Of a stretch of DNA of 64,000 bases, positions 57,524 to 64,000 are shown one piece after another. This DNA is from Streptomyces ficellus (lineage in GTDB: Bacteria; Actinomycetota; Actinomycetes; Streptomycetales; Streptomycetaceae). The position numbers were made by a program, and so were the translations under genes. Within the stretch, counting starts at the first letter, position 1. The number at the start of each line of letters is the position of its first letter. The notes beneath the pieces are model-generated. The model was not told where the DNA came from and searched no databases. It saw only the letters and a list, made by a program, of their open reading frames with translations. Where the stretch lies: positions 1 through 64,000 of the forward strand of contig NZ_JAUEPL010000020.1 of NCBI RefSeq assembly GCF_030406405.1, written 5' to 3'.

Positions 57524-57571
57524 CGGGGAGGGGGCGTCCGGGACCACGCTGTCCCGGACACCCCCTCCCCG
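57524..57571 (-). terminator. 21-bp hairpin after the flavin monooxygenase gene
   Basis: The arm at 57524-57544 pairs with 57551-57571 over 21 bp with a single G-A mismatch on DNA, around a 6-nt loop. It would end the minus-strand monooxygenase transcript. Confidence 0.82.
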
Positions 57572-57582
57572 TCCTGTGGCCC

Positions 57583-58701
57583 TCAGTCCTCGGGGCCGAG
57601 CAGCACCGCCGCGTAGTTCTTGCGGGCGGCCGTGTCGTACTGCAACGCGACATGGCTGGTCGCGGAGGTGATGTCCCGCCAGAAGCGCTGGAGGGGCTGG
57701 GCCTCCCCCAGCCCACCGGTCCCGGCGGCGCCGACGAGCAGGCCGACGGCCTCCTGGAGGAGCTCGGCGGCGAAGGTCGCGTTGCGCTCGTTGCGTGCCA
57801 TGTACGCGGGGGTGAACAGCCGTTCGTCCAACACCGCCGCGTTCTGCTCGACGAGGTGGCGGGCCGCGTCGACCCGTCCGGAGGCGCGGACCAGCTTCAG
57901 CTCGCCGGTCTGGCTGCGCTTCCTGCCGGTGAGCGTGGCGGTGGCGGCGGACAGCGCACCGGCGGCGGCCCCGACGACGGGGGCGATGAACGTCAGGCCG
58001 CCGACCGCCTGGAAGGGGATGTTGTGGGCGGGCAGGCCCGAGGCCACGTTGCGGCCGGACAGCATGTCGGCCCGGTCGAACGACAGGTGGGCGGGCACGA
58101 GGGCGTCGTCCACGACGACCGTGTGGCTGCCGGTGGCCCGCATGCCGACGCTGTCCCAGGTCTCACGCACCGTGTACGCGCCCCGGGGCAGCGCGAAGAA
58201 CCGCATCTTGGGCGGTCCTTCCCCGGCGCCGGGCACGACCGCGCACACCAGCGCCCAGTCGGCGAAGTCGATCCCGCTGACGTACGCCCACTGGCCGCTG
58301 AGGCGCCAGCCGTCAGCCGTCTGCCGGGCACGGCCGACCGGCATCAGGGCGGTGGCGACGACCGCGTCCGGGTTGCCGCCCCAGAGCGCGCGGTGGCCCT
58401 CCTCGGGCAGGTGGGCGGCGAACCGGGCGGAGTACGCGGACAGCGAGGCGCACCAGGCGGTGGCCGCGCAGCCCTCGCCGACCGTGATCACCGCCGCGGT
58501 GAGCTCGGCGAACGACCCCTCGCTGCCGCCCCACCGGGAGGCGACGAAGTGCCGCGCGAAGCCCGCTTCGCGCAGCGCGTCGACGACGTCGCGGTGCAGC
58601 GCGCGGTCGTGGTCGGCCGCGGCCGCGTGCTGGGCCGCCAGGATGCGTACCTTCTCGGCCGCCGGGCCGAGGCCCGTGTCGGCGGCGGGTATGCCGCTCA
58701 T
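57583..58701 (-). CDS. Flavin-dependent monooxygenase, acyl-CoA dehydrogenase fold
   Basis: 372 residues with the acyl-CoA dehydrogenase fold of group D monooxygenases (HsaA, ActVA-ORF5 type). Segments: ARHFVASRWGGSEGSF, GCAATAWCASLSAY, LSGQWAYVSGIDFADWAL, WDSVGMRATGSHTVVVDDA. These enzymes use reduced FMN or FAD from a partner reductase, here the gene at 60211, and hydroxylate phenolic rings of aromatic polyketides. The ATG overlaps the SRPBCC gene stop (ATGA). The longer frame upstream is a shadow of that gene. Confidence 0.88.
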   Translation of the reverse strand: MSGIPAADTGLGPAAEKVRILAAQHAAAADHDRALHRDVVDALREAGFARHFVASRWGGSEGSFAELTAAVITVGEGCAATAWCASLSAYSARFAAHLPEEGHRALWGGNPDAVVATALMPVGRARQTADGWRLSGQWAYVSGIDFADWALVCAVVPGAGEGPPKMRFFALPRGAYTVRETWDSVGMRATGSHTVVVDDALVPAHLSFDRADMLSGRNVASGLPAHNIPFQAVGGLTFIAPVVGAAAGALSAATATLTGRKRSQTGELKLVRASGRVDAARHLVEQNAAVLDERLFTPAYMARNERNATFAAELLQEAVGLLVGAAGTGGLGEAQPLQRFWRDITSATSHVALQYDTAARKNYAAVLLGPED

Positions 58702-59189
58702 GGCCGGGGTCCGTTCTCGACGGCCCTGGCGAAGAGTTCCAGCGTCTCCCCCGGGCTCGGCCCGTCCAGCGCTTTGAAGATCCGCTCGGCGCCCTCGCCG
58801 TGCTGGTGCAGCTTCACGTGCGCCAGCGTCACGCGGGTGTGCCCCTCGTCCACGGCCTCGAAGTCGACCTCGATCTCGCTGGCGCGCTCGTCGTCGGGGA
58901 TGGACTGCCAGTTGGGGTCGATACGCCAGGTCATGGCGAGCCGGCGGCCCGGCTCCCATTCCAGCACCCGGCCCCAGGCGATCTCGGTCCCGTCGACGTC
59001 CCATTCGTAGTAGCGGCCTCCCACGCCCGGTTCGAAGGCGAGACCGGCCCGCTCCTTCTTCACCAGGATGTGCGACGGGGGCCACCAGTCCTTGGGCCGT
59101 TCGGTGAAGACGGCGAAGCAGTGTTCTGGCGTGGCCGCCACGGTCACCGACTTCCGTACATCGGGAAGGGTCTGCGTCTGTTCGGGCAC
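58698..59189 (-). CDS. SRPBCC (AHSA1-like) protein
   Basis: A 163-residue single START-like domain. Segments: VTVAATPEHCFAVFTERPKD, WWPPSHIL, FEPGVGGRYYEWDVDG and GRVLEWEPGRRLAMTWRID are typical of the AHSA1/activator of Hsp90-like subfamily. It is translationally coupled to the flavin monooxygenase and divergent from the ketoreductase. In aromatic clusters such single-domain proteins may act as late cyclases or ligand carriers. It is not the first-ring aromatase, which is at 35750. Confidence 0.87.
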   Translation of the reverse strand: MPEQTQTLPDVRKSVTVAATPEHCFAVFTERPKDWWPPSHILVKKERAGLAFEPGVGGRYYEWDVDGTEIAWGRVLEWEPGRRLAMTWRIDPNWQSIPDDERASEIEVDFEAVDEGHTRVTLAHVKLHQHGEGAERIFKALDGPSPGETLELFARAVENGPRP

Positions 59190-59425
59190 GGGGCCTCCTC
59201 GCTCGATCTCGCCGGGTGTCGCTGTGTCGCTGTGTCTCCGGGCGCGCTGTGCACCGCACGGAACGCCCCCACGCTCGCGCCGGGCGCTAGGCCCCGTGTC
59301 GAGTGCCGCTGGAGGGCCGCGCTCCGGCCCCGTTCCACCCGCCGTCGAGAAGCGCCCGAGGTGGCGCCGTCACGGTCGTCCCCACCCAGAACGCACCACA
59401 CGACGTACGGGAACGGGAGAGCACC

Positions 59426-60211
59426 ATGACACAGGCGGGACGACGGGTGGCCTTCGTCACCGGCGCGACCAGCGGGATCGGCCTGGCGGTGACCGAGTTG
59501 CTGGCCCGGCAGGGCATGGCCGTATTCGGGGTGGCCCGCGGCGAGGAGAGCATACGCACCGTGGTCAAGCAGCTGCGGGAGGAGGGGCTGGAGGTGGCCG
59601 GCACCATCTGCGACGTCACCTCGCTCGACCAGATCCGCGCCGCGGTCCAGGCCGCCGTGGACACGTACGGCCGTATCGACGTCCTCGTCAACAACGCGGG
59701 CCGGGGCGGTGGTGGCGTCACGGCCGAGCTGGCGGACTCCGTATGGGACGACGTGATCGAGACCAACCTCAACGGCACGTTCCGCGTCACCCGTGAGGTG
59801 CTGAGCACCGGCCGGATGCGCGACGGCGACTGGGGCCGCATCGTCAACATCGCCTCCACCGGAGGCAAGCAGGGCGTGGAGCTGGCGGCGCCGTACTCGG
59901 CGTCCAAGCACGGGGTCGTCGGCTTCACCAAAGCCGTCGGCAAGGAGCTGGCGAAGACCGGCATCACGGTGAACGCCGTCTGCCCCGGCTATGTCGAGAC
60001 GCCGATGGCGCAGCGGGTGCGCCAGGGCTACGCCGGCCACTACGGCGTGAGCGAGCAGGCGATCCAGGAGAAGTTCAACGCGAAGATCCCGCTCGGCCGC
60101 TACTCCACCCCCGAGGAGGTGGCGGGGCTGGTCGGCTACCTCGTCTCCGACCTGGCGGCGTCGATCACCGCGCAGGCGCTCAACGTCTGTGGCGGACTGG
60201 GCAATTACTGA
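59426..60211 (+). CDS. Type II PKS ketoreductase, ActIII-like
   Basis: 261 residues, closely similar in pattern to actinorhodin ketoreductase: TGATSGIGLAV cofactor motif, catalytic S144, Y157 and K161 (IASTGGKQG and APYSASKHGVVGFTKA), and the C-terminal ITAQALNVCGGLGNY. It reduces the C9 ketone of the nascent chain using NADPH and guides first-ring folding. At the P94-G-G motif, which affects stereochemistry in actinorhodin ketoreductase, the sequence reads R93-G94-G95-G96, so Pro94 is Gly. The start ATG is at 59426. Its separation from the minimal PKS by about 38 kb is unusual. Confidence 0.95.
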   Translation: MTQAGRRVAFVTGATSGIGLAVTELLARQGMAVFGVARGEESIRTVVKQLREEGLEVAGTICDVTSLDQIRAAVQAAVDTYGRIDVLVNNAGRGGGGVTAELADSVWDDVIETNLNGTFRVTREVLSTGRMRDGDWGRIVNIASTGGKQGVELAAPYSASKHGVVGFTKAVGKELAKTGITVNAVCPGYVETPMAQRVRQGYAGHYGVSEQAIQEKFNAKIPLGRYSTPEEVAGLVGYLVSDLAASITAQALNVCGGLGNY

Positions 60212-60774
60212 TGCGAGCAGAGACGGAAGTCCCCACCATGACCGAGACAGCGACCGCCCTGCTCTCCCCGCCCGAGACGGCCGCGTTCCGCGCCGCCATG
60301 GGCCGCTTCCCCACCGGGGTGACCCTGCTCACCCAGGGCAGCGGTGACGGCACGAGCGTGATCACCCTGAACAGCCTGACGTCCGTGTCCCTCGATCCCC
60401 TGCTGATCCTGGTGTCCGTCAAGGCGGACGGCCGGATACGCCCCCGGGTCGTCCGGGCGGGCAGCTTCGCCGTCAATGTGCTCAGCCGGCGCCACCAGGA
60501 GCTGGGCCAGGAGTTCTGCCGCCCCGACCGCCCGGCCGGCCTGGCCGCGATGCGGCGTCTGGGCGCGGCCGAGGGGGTGACCGGCAACGCGGTCGTGCCG
60601 TCCGCCGAGGCGTACTTCGAGTGCGTCCTGGACGCGGCGCACCCGGCCGGGGACCACACGCTGCTCGTCGGCCGGGTCGTGGCCCTCGCCGCCGCGGACG
60701 GCAACCCCGATCCGCTCGTCTTCCACCAGGGCCGCTTCACCCGGCTGCCCCTCGCCACCGCGGAGGCGGCATGA
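60211..60774 (+). CDS. Flavin reductase, HpaC/ActVB-like
   Basis: 187 residues from an ATG overlapping the ketoreductase stop (TGATG); an ATG at 60238 is an alternative, giving 178 residues. The fold segments FRAAMGRFPTGVTLLTQG, TLNSLTSVSLDPLLILVSV and HQGRFTRLPL are those of NADH:flavin oxidoreductases that feed two-component monooxygenases. Its partner is most likely the acyl-CoA dehydrogenase-fold monooxygenase at 57583. Confidence 0.93.
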   Translation: MRAETEVPTMTETATALLSPPETAAFRAAMGRFPTGVTLLTQGSGDGTSVITLNSLTSVSLDPLLILVSVKADGRIRPRVVRAGSFAVNVLSRRHQELGQEFCRPDRPAGLAAMRRLGAAEGVTGNAVVPSAEAYFECVLDAAHPAGDHTLLVGRVVALAAADGNPDPLVFHQGRFTRLPLATAEAA

Positions 60775-61811
60775 CGGCGACGCCGGTCACCGGGGCGCGG
60801 GGCACGGGAACGCGGGTCAGCGGGGTGGGGGGCACGGGGGCACCAGTCAGCGGGGCGCGGGGCACGGGGACGCGGGTCAGCGGGGCGCCGGTCACCGATG
60901 CGCCGCCCGTCGCGCCTGCTTCCCTGCGGCCGGTCGCGGACGGGGTGTACGCGTTCGTCCAGCCGGACGGCGGCTGGTGCCTCAACAACGCCGGCCTGGT
61001 CGTCGGCGAGGAACGCAGCGTGCTGGTCGACACCGCCGCGACTCAGGCACGCACCCGGCGGCTGCGCGCCGAGGTCGAGCGGCTCGTACCGGACGGCCCG
61101 GACTACGTGGTCAACACCCACTTCCACGGCGACCACACCTTCGGCAACGGCCAGTTCGCGCCCCGCTCGGTGATCGTGGCGCACGAGGGCTGCCGCGCCG
61201 ACACGGCGGAGGCCGGGCTCGGCCTTCGCCACCTGTGGCCGGATGTGGAGTGGGGCGAGACGCCGCTCACGCTGCCCTCGCTCACCTTCCGCGACACGCT
61301 CACGGTGCACGCGGGGAACCTGCGGATCGAGCTGCTCCATGTGGGACCCGCACACACCGCGAACGATGTGGTGGTGTGGGTGCCCGAGCGTTCGGTGCTC
61401 TTCACGGGCGATGTGGTGTGGTCGGGGGTCACACCGTATGTCCTGATGGGGTCCATCTCCGGGTCGCTGCGGGCGCTGGACCGGCTGCGGGCGCTCGGCG
61501 CCGAGACGGTGGTGCCGGGCCACGGCCCGGTGGGGGGCGCGGAGTTGCTGGACGCCACCGAGGCGTATCTGCGCTGGGTGCGGGAGCTGGCGGAGAACGG
61601 CGTACGAAGGAGGCTCAGCCCTCTGCGGGCGGCCGAGGAGGCGGACCTGGGCGCGTTCGCGCGGCTCGTCGACTCCGAGCGGCTGGTCGGGAACCTGCAC
61701 CGCGCGTACGCCGAGCTGGAGGGGCTGGCCCCGGGGGCGCGCATCGACGTGCTGGCGTCCTTCAAGGAGATGGTCGCCTACCACGGCGGGTTGCCCGCCT
61801 GCCACGCCTGA
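60771..61811 (+). CDS. MBL-fold cyclase/thioesterase, ActIV-like, with repeat N-terminus
   Basis: 346 residues. The zinc motif NTHFHGDHTF holds H117, H119, D121 and H122. Later ligands are in LHVGPAHTAND, LFTGDVVW and VPGHGP. ActIV is an MBL-fold enzyme that forms the second ring and releases the chain, and the context (ActIII- and ActVB-like neighbours) supports that role here. The ATG overlaps the flavin reductase stop (ATGA). Residues 6-42 are a Gly-Thr-Arg-Val-Ser repeat (GARGTGTRVSG twice) that lies before the conserved domain and is unlikely to be catalytic. Confidence 0.87.
   Translation: MTATPVTGARGTGTRVSGVGGTGAPVSGARGTGTRVSGAPVTDAPPVAPASLRPVADGVYAFVQPDGGWCLNNAGLVVGEERSVLVDTAATQARTRRLRAEVERLVPDGPDYVVNTHFHGDHTFGNGQFAPRSVIVAHEGCRADTAEAGLGLRHLWPDVEWGETPLTLPSLTFRDTLTVHAGNLRIELLHVGPAHTANDVVVWVPERSVLFTGDVVWSGVTPYVLMGSISGSLRALDRLRALGAETVVPGHGPVGGAELLDATEAYLRWVRELAENGVRRRLSPLRAAEEADLGAFARLVDSERLVGNLHRAYAELEGLAPGARIDVLASFKEMVAYHGGLPACHA
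60786..60890. repeat. Intragenic minisatellite at the MBL cyclase N-terminus
   Basis: A repeated block of about 51 bp with the core GCGGGGCACGGGAACGCGGG (second copy with one change) codes for GARGTGTRVSG twice, joined by a related GGTGAPVSG unit. The frame is intact. Confidence 0.8.
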
Positions 61812-61863
61812 TCAGGGAACGTTCGGTCGACCGGAACGACCGACACATCGAGAGGAGCCGTCA

Positions 61864-62010
61864 ATGGCGACGATCCTGCTGGACCGGCCGGTGGAGCAAG
61901 CGGCACATGAGGCGCCCGAAACCGCGCCGCCGCCATGGGTGCCCCTGCTGCTCGCGGGCGACATGGACGACGATGGGAGCGAGCCGCACATCTGCCGTGG
62001 CATCGACTGA
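61864..62010 (+). CDS. 48-residue small protein of unknown function
   Basis: Encodes MATILLDRPVEQAAHEAPET, followed by an APPPWVPLLLAGDMDDDG segment and ending EPHICRGID. AGAGGAG lies 6 bp before the ATG, one of the best ribosome-binding sites in the window. It follows the MBL cyclase by 52 bp and is closed by a strong hairpin, so it is the likely last gene of the ketoreductase operon. It has an acidic middle and a single Cys near the C-terminus. No family is recognised. It is short enough to be skipped by many gene finders. Confidence 0.65.
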   Translation: MATILLDRPVEQAAHEAPETAPPPWVPLLLAGDMDDDGSEPHICRGID

Positions 62011-62032
62011 ACGGCCGTACCCGGTGGCAGCG

Positions 62033-62098
62033 ACAGCACCCCGCGTACGGACCAGGGCCCTGGGAGGAGGGGCGCCCGGTCCGTACGCGGGGTGCTGT
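62033..62098. terminator. 21-bp hairpin closing the ketoreductase operon
   Basis: Arms 62033-62053 and 62078-62098 are perfect complements over 21 bp, with a 24-nt loop. It lies between the small protein and the convergent SnoaL-like gene and may act in both directions. Confidence 0.85.
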
Positions 62099-62101
62099 GG
62101 C

Positions 62102-62563
62102 TCAGGAGGCGGCGGGCGGCTCGGCCGGCGTGTCGCGGTGGATGACCCGCGACCGGGTGAGCAGCCGGCCGTCGACCCGGACGAGTACGTCGTCGACGGT
62201 GAACGTCGGCTGGAAGGAGACGTTGCCCTCGCGGTCGGTCTGGGTGACGAGGGTGTAGTACGACACCCGCAGGGTGTCGGCGTCCGCCGGGTCCGTCTCG
62301 ATCAGCAGGTGGCCGAACCAGTGGCGTACGGCGATGTCCCGGTAGCGCGGCAGGGCGGCCCGCATCCCGGCGACCATCTCCGCCCGCCCGCTCTGCCGCT
62401 GGCCGCCCGCGTGCACGACCTCACCGTCCTCGGTGAAGGTGTCGGCGAACCCCTCGATGTCGAGGGCGTCGACCCGCCGCATCTGCTGGGCGTAGAACGT
62501 CTGGACCTCGGCGTAGACGTCTCCGGTGACCTGGTGCCGGAGTATCCCGACCGGCTGAGGCAT
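62102..62563 (-). CDS. SnoaL-like/NTF2-fold protein
   Basis: 153 residues. Segments FYAQQMRRVDALDIEGFADTF, EDGEVVHAGGQ, GHLLIETDPADADTLRVSYY and FTVDDVLVRVDGRLLTRSRV, ending RDTPAEPP, show the cone-shaped NTF2 fold of the SnoaL family. In aromatic polyketide pathways, members act as late aldol cyclases or hydroxylases. The ATG at 62563 has AGGAG upstream. It is the last gene on the right with a plausible role in the polyketide pathway. The family also includes non-biosynthetic proteins. Confidence 0.85.
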   Translation of the reverse strand: MPQPVGILRHQVTGDVYAEVQTFYAQQMRRVDALDIEGFADTFTEDGEVVHAGGQRQSGRAEMVAGMRAALPRYRDIAVRHWFGHLLIETDPADADTLRVSYYTLVTQTDREGNVSFQPTFTVDDVLVRVDGRLLTRSRVIHRDTPAEPPAAS

Positions 62564-62730
62564 GGCAACTCCTCTCGCGACGCCGCCCTCATGGCCGCGC
62601 GACTGCGCCCACCCTGCCGAACGCGCCTTCAGCGCCACTGGAGAGCCGCTCGGAACCCGGAGTGCGGTCTACCGGGATCTCGGCCTCGCCGGCGCCGCGG
62701 CCCGAGCGGCGGCTGCACCCGGTCCCGCGA

Positions 62731-62767
62731 GCGCCAGGGCTGTGCGGAAGGGGCACGGCCCTGGCGC
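62731..62767 (-). terminator. 15-bp hairpin after the siderophore-binding protein gene
   Basis: GCGCCAGGGCTGTGC pairs with 62753-62767 with one G-T type mismatch around a 7-nt loop, just past the minus-strand stop at 62780. It separates the uptake operon from the biosynthetic cluster. Confidence 0.75.
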
Positions 62768-62779
62768 GCTGCGACTCGG

Positions 62780-63790
62780 TCAGCTCTTCAGCTCGCCCAG
62801 GTACTTCGCGAACTTCTCCAGGCCGTCGATGTTGCGCGGCCCGCTGATGCCCTCGTTGTAGTCGAGGATGAAGAAGTGGTTCTTCTTGACGGCGGGCAGC
62901 CCCTTCGTGTGGGGGGACTTCTTCAGGAAGTCGATCTTCTTCTGGGCGGGCAGGTCCCCGTAGTCGAGGATCATGATGACTTCCGGCTCCGCTTTGGCGA
63001 CGGCCTCCCAGTTCACCTGCGTCCACCGCTGGTCGAGGCCGTCGAAGATGTTCTTGCCGCCGGCGGTCTTGATGATGTCGTTGGGCGGGACCTGGTTGCC
63101 CGCGGTGAAGGGCTGGTCGGTGCCCGAGTCGTAGAGGAAGACCCGGACCGGATCGCCCTTGGGTGCCTTCGCCTTGACGGCCTCCACGCGCTTCTTCAGC
63201 CCACCGACGACCTCATCCGCCCTGTCCTCGACCTGGAAGATCCTGCCCAGCCGGTCGAGGTCGGTGTAAAGGGCTTCGAACGGGGTGAGCTTCTCCGGGT
63301 ACTTGGGGTAGTTGAAGCAGCTCTCGGTGTGCATGAAGCTCTGTATGCCGAGCTTGTCCAGGATCTCCGGGGTGATGCCCCGCTCATCCTTGAAGCCCGA
63401 ATTCCAGCCGGCCAGGACGAAATCGGACTTGGCCTCGACCACGAGTTCCTTGTTGAGAAGATCGTCGCTGAGCATCTTCACCTTGGCGTAGTCGCTCGCC
63501 CACGGTGACTCATCCACCGGCGGGTTCGCCGGCGGCATCACGTAGCCGTGCACATGGTCGGCCAGCCCGAGGCTGAACAGCTTGTCGGCGCTTCCGCCTT
63601 CGTACGCCACGGCGCGCTGGGGAACCGTGTATTCGACCGGCTCACCGCACCTCTTGACGGTGACCTTCTCGGGCGCCTTGGCATCCGTTTGCACTTCGGC
63701 GCCGCAGCCGCTGAGCAGCAGTGTGGCCGCGAGCGCGGAGCCGAGGATGGTGTGCTGCCGCACCGAGCGGGGAGATCGAGTGTTGGTCAT
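62780..63790 (-). CDS. ABC transporter substrate-binding lipoprotein, iron-siderophore type
   Basis: 336 residues. The lipoprotein signal has its lipobox in LAATLLLSGCGAE. The periplasmic-binding fold of the FecB/BtuF class is visible in RAVAYEGGSADKLFSLGLAD, VEAKSDFVLAGWNSG and NWEAVAKAEPEVIMILDYG, ending near ISGPRNIDGLEKFAKYLGEL. It would bind a ferric siderophore or a similar iron chelate outside the membrane. It lies 16 bp after the ATPase gene on the same strand. The permease genes must lie further upstream, outside the window. Confidence 0.9.
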   Translation of the reverse strand: MTNTRSPRSVRQHTILGSALAATLLLSGCGAEVQTDAKAPEKVTVKRCGEPVEYTVPQRAVAYEGGSADKLFSLGLADHVHGYVMPPANPPVDESPWASDYAKVKMLSDDLLNKELVVEAKSDFVLAGWNSGFKDERGITPEILDKLGIQSFMHTESCFNYPKYPEKLTPFEALYTDLDRLGRIFQVEDRADEVVGGLKKRVEAVKAKAPKGDPVRVFLYDSGTDQPFTAGNQVPPNDIIKTAGGKNIFDGLDQRWTQVNWEAVAKAEPEVIMILDYGDLPAQKKIDFLKKSPHTKGLPAVKKNHFFILDYNEGISGPRNIDGLEKFAKYLGELKS

Positions 63791-63806
63791 GACCTGGTGG
63801 TGCCTT

Positions 63807-64000
63807 TCACAGGGAGGGATTGAGCGAATACAACAACTGCGGGTCACCCGTGAGCGGGTGGGACACGATGCTGGCCTTGACGCCGAACACCTCGTGGACG
63901 AGTTCCGTGGTGAGTACGTCCTCGGGCGTGCCGGTGGTGACAAGGCGGCCTTCGCAGAGGACCCCGAGGCGGTCGCAGGCGGCCGCGGCGAGGTTGAGGT
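63807..64000 (-). CDS. ABC transporter ATP-binding protein, C-terminal fragment (window edge)
   Basis: The minus-strand frame closing at 63807 encodes LNLAAAACDRLGVLCEGRLV, then TTGTPEDVLTTELVHEVFG and VKASIVSHPLTGDPQLLYSL. This is the end of a FecE/FepC-type ATPase: the H-loop side and the GRLV-GTPEDVLT tail. The start lies beyond the window, so the gene is cut by the window edge and is not a pseudogene. It pairs with the binding protein at 62780. Confidence 0.85.
   Translation of the reverse strand, partial: LNLAAAACDRLGVLCEGRLVTTGTPEDVLTTELVHEVFGVKASIVSHPLTGDPQLLYSLNPSL

Noticed and set aside
63807..64000. Truncated ATPase as a pseudogene
   Set aside because: The frame is open to the window edge and matches a normal C-terminus, so truncation is due to the window, not to decay.

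Overview
The window is about 64 kb of very GC-rich DNA from a filamentous actinomycete, almost certainly Streptomyces or a close relative. The evidence is strong third-position GC, GTG starts, ATGA/GTGA stop-start overlaps, a mycothiol-dependent formaldehyde dehydrogenase, a SARP regulator, a streptogrisin-type protease and an aromatic type II polyketide synthase (PKS). No RNA genes, insertion sequences or CRISPR arrays were seen.

Region 1 (0.1-14.7 kb) is a choline and glycine betaine catabolic island. Reading along the plus strand from 3.5 kb there are S-(hydroxymethyl)mycothiol dehydrogenase, an MBL hydrolase, a dimethylglycine dehydrogenase-like flavoprotein, a monomeric sarcosine oxidase-like enzyme, a Rieske glycine betaine monooxygenase, betaine aldehyde dehydrogenase, an APC permease and a choline oxidase-like GMC enzyme. 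A Rieske ferredoxin and its reductase lie divergently beside an IclR regulator and probably feed the monooxygenase. A conserved 28-bp operator-like motif occurs before both transcription units. Together the genes would convert choline to betaine, dimethylglycine, sarcosine and glycine and detoxify the formaldehyde released.

Region 2 (14.8-16.1 kb) holds a secreted streptogrisin-like protease with a C-terminal chitin-binding-type module.

Region 3 (16.3-62.6 kb) is a biosynthetic gene cluster built on an aromatic type II PKS: KS-alpha, chain length factor, ACP, ActIII-like ketoreductase, didomain aromatase/cyclase, ActIV-like MBL cyclase/thioesterase, SnoaL-like and SRPBCC proteins, and a two-component flavin monooxygenase. 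Added to this is a likely priming module: citramalate synthase, KSIII-like protein without the Cys, fatty-acyl-AMP ligase, acyl-CoA dehydrogenase, an ACP-AT fusion whose AT lacks its Ser, and an AT with a decayed KS at its N-terminus. Acetyl-CoA carboxylase beta and epsilon subunits would supply malonyl-CoA. Tailoring genes include three P450s, a [2Fe-2S] ferredoxin and reductase, an epoxide hydrolase, an SDR and an MDR reductase. Two MFS pumps and an AlkZ-like DNA glycosylase suggest export and self-protection against a DNA-alkylating product. Unexpectedly, a TOMM-type RiPP cassette (a leader-like precursor peptide and a fused E1-like/YcaO cyclodehydratase) sits between the SARP and a two-component system inside the cluster. 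One oxygenase gene carries a TTA codon, which points to bldA control. Strong hairpins divide the cluster into several transcription units.

Region 4 (62.7-64.0 kb) is the start of a siderophore-type ABC uptake operon: a lipoprotein binding protein and the C-terminal end of an ATPase cut by the window edge.

Short GC-rich tandem repeats recur in the window, both between genes and inside two reading frames.
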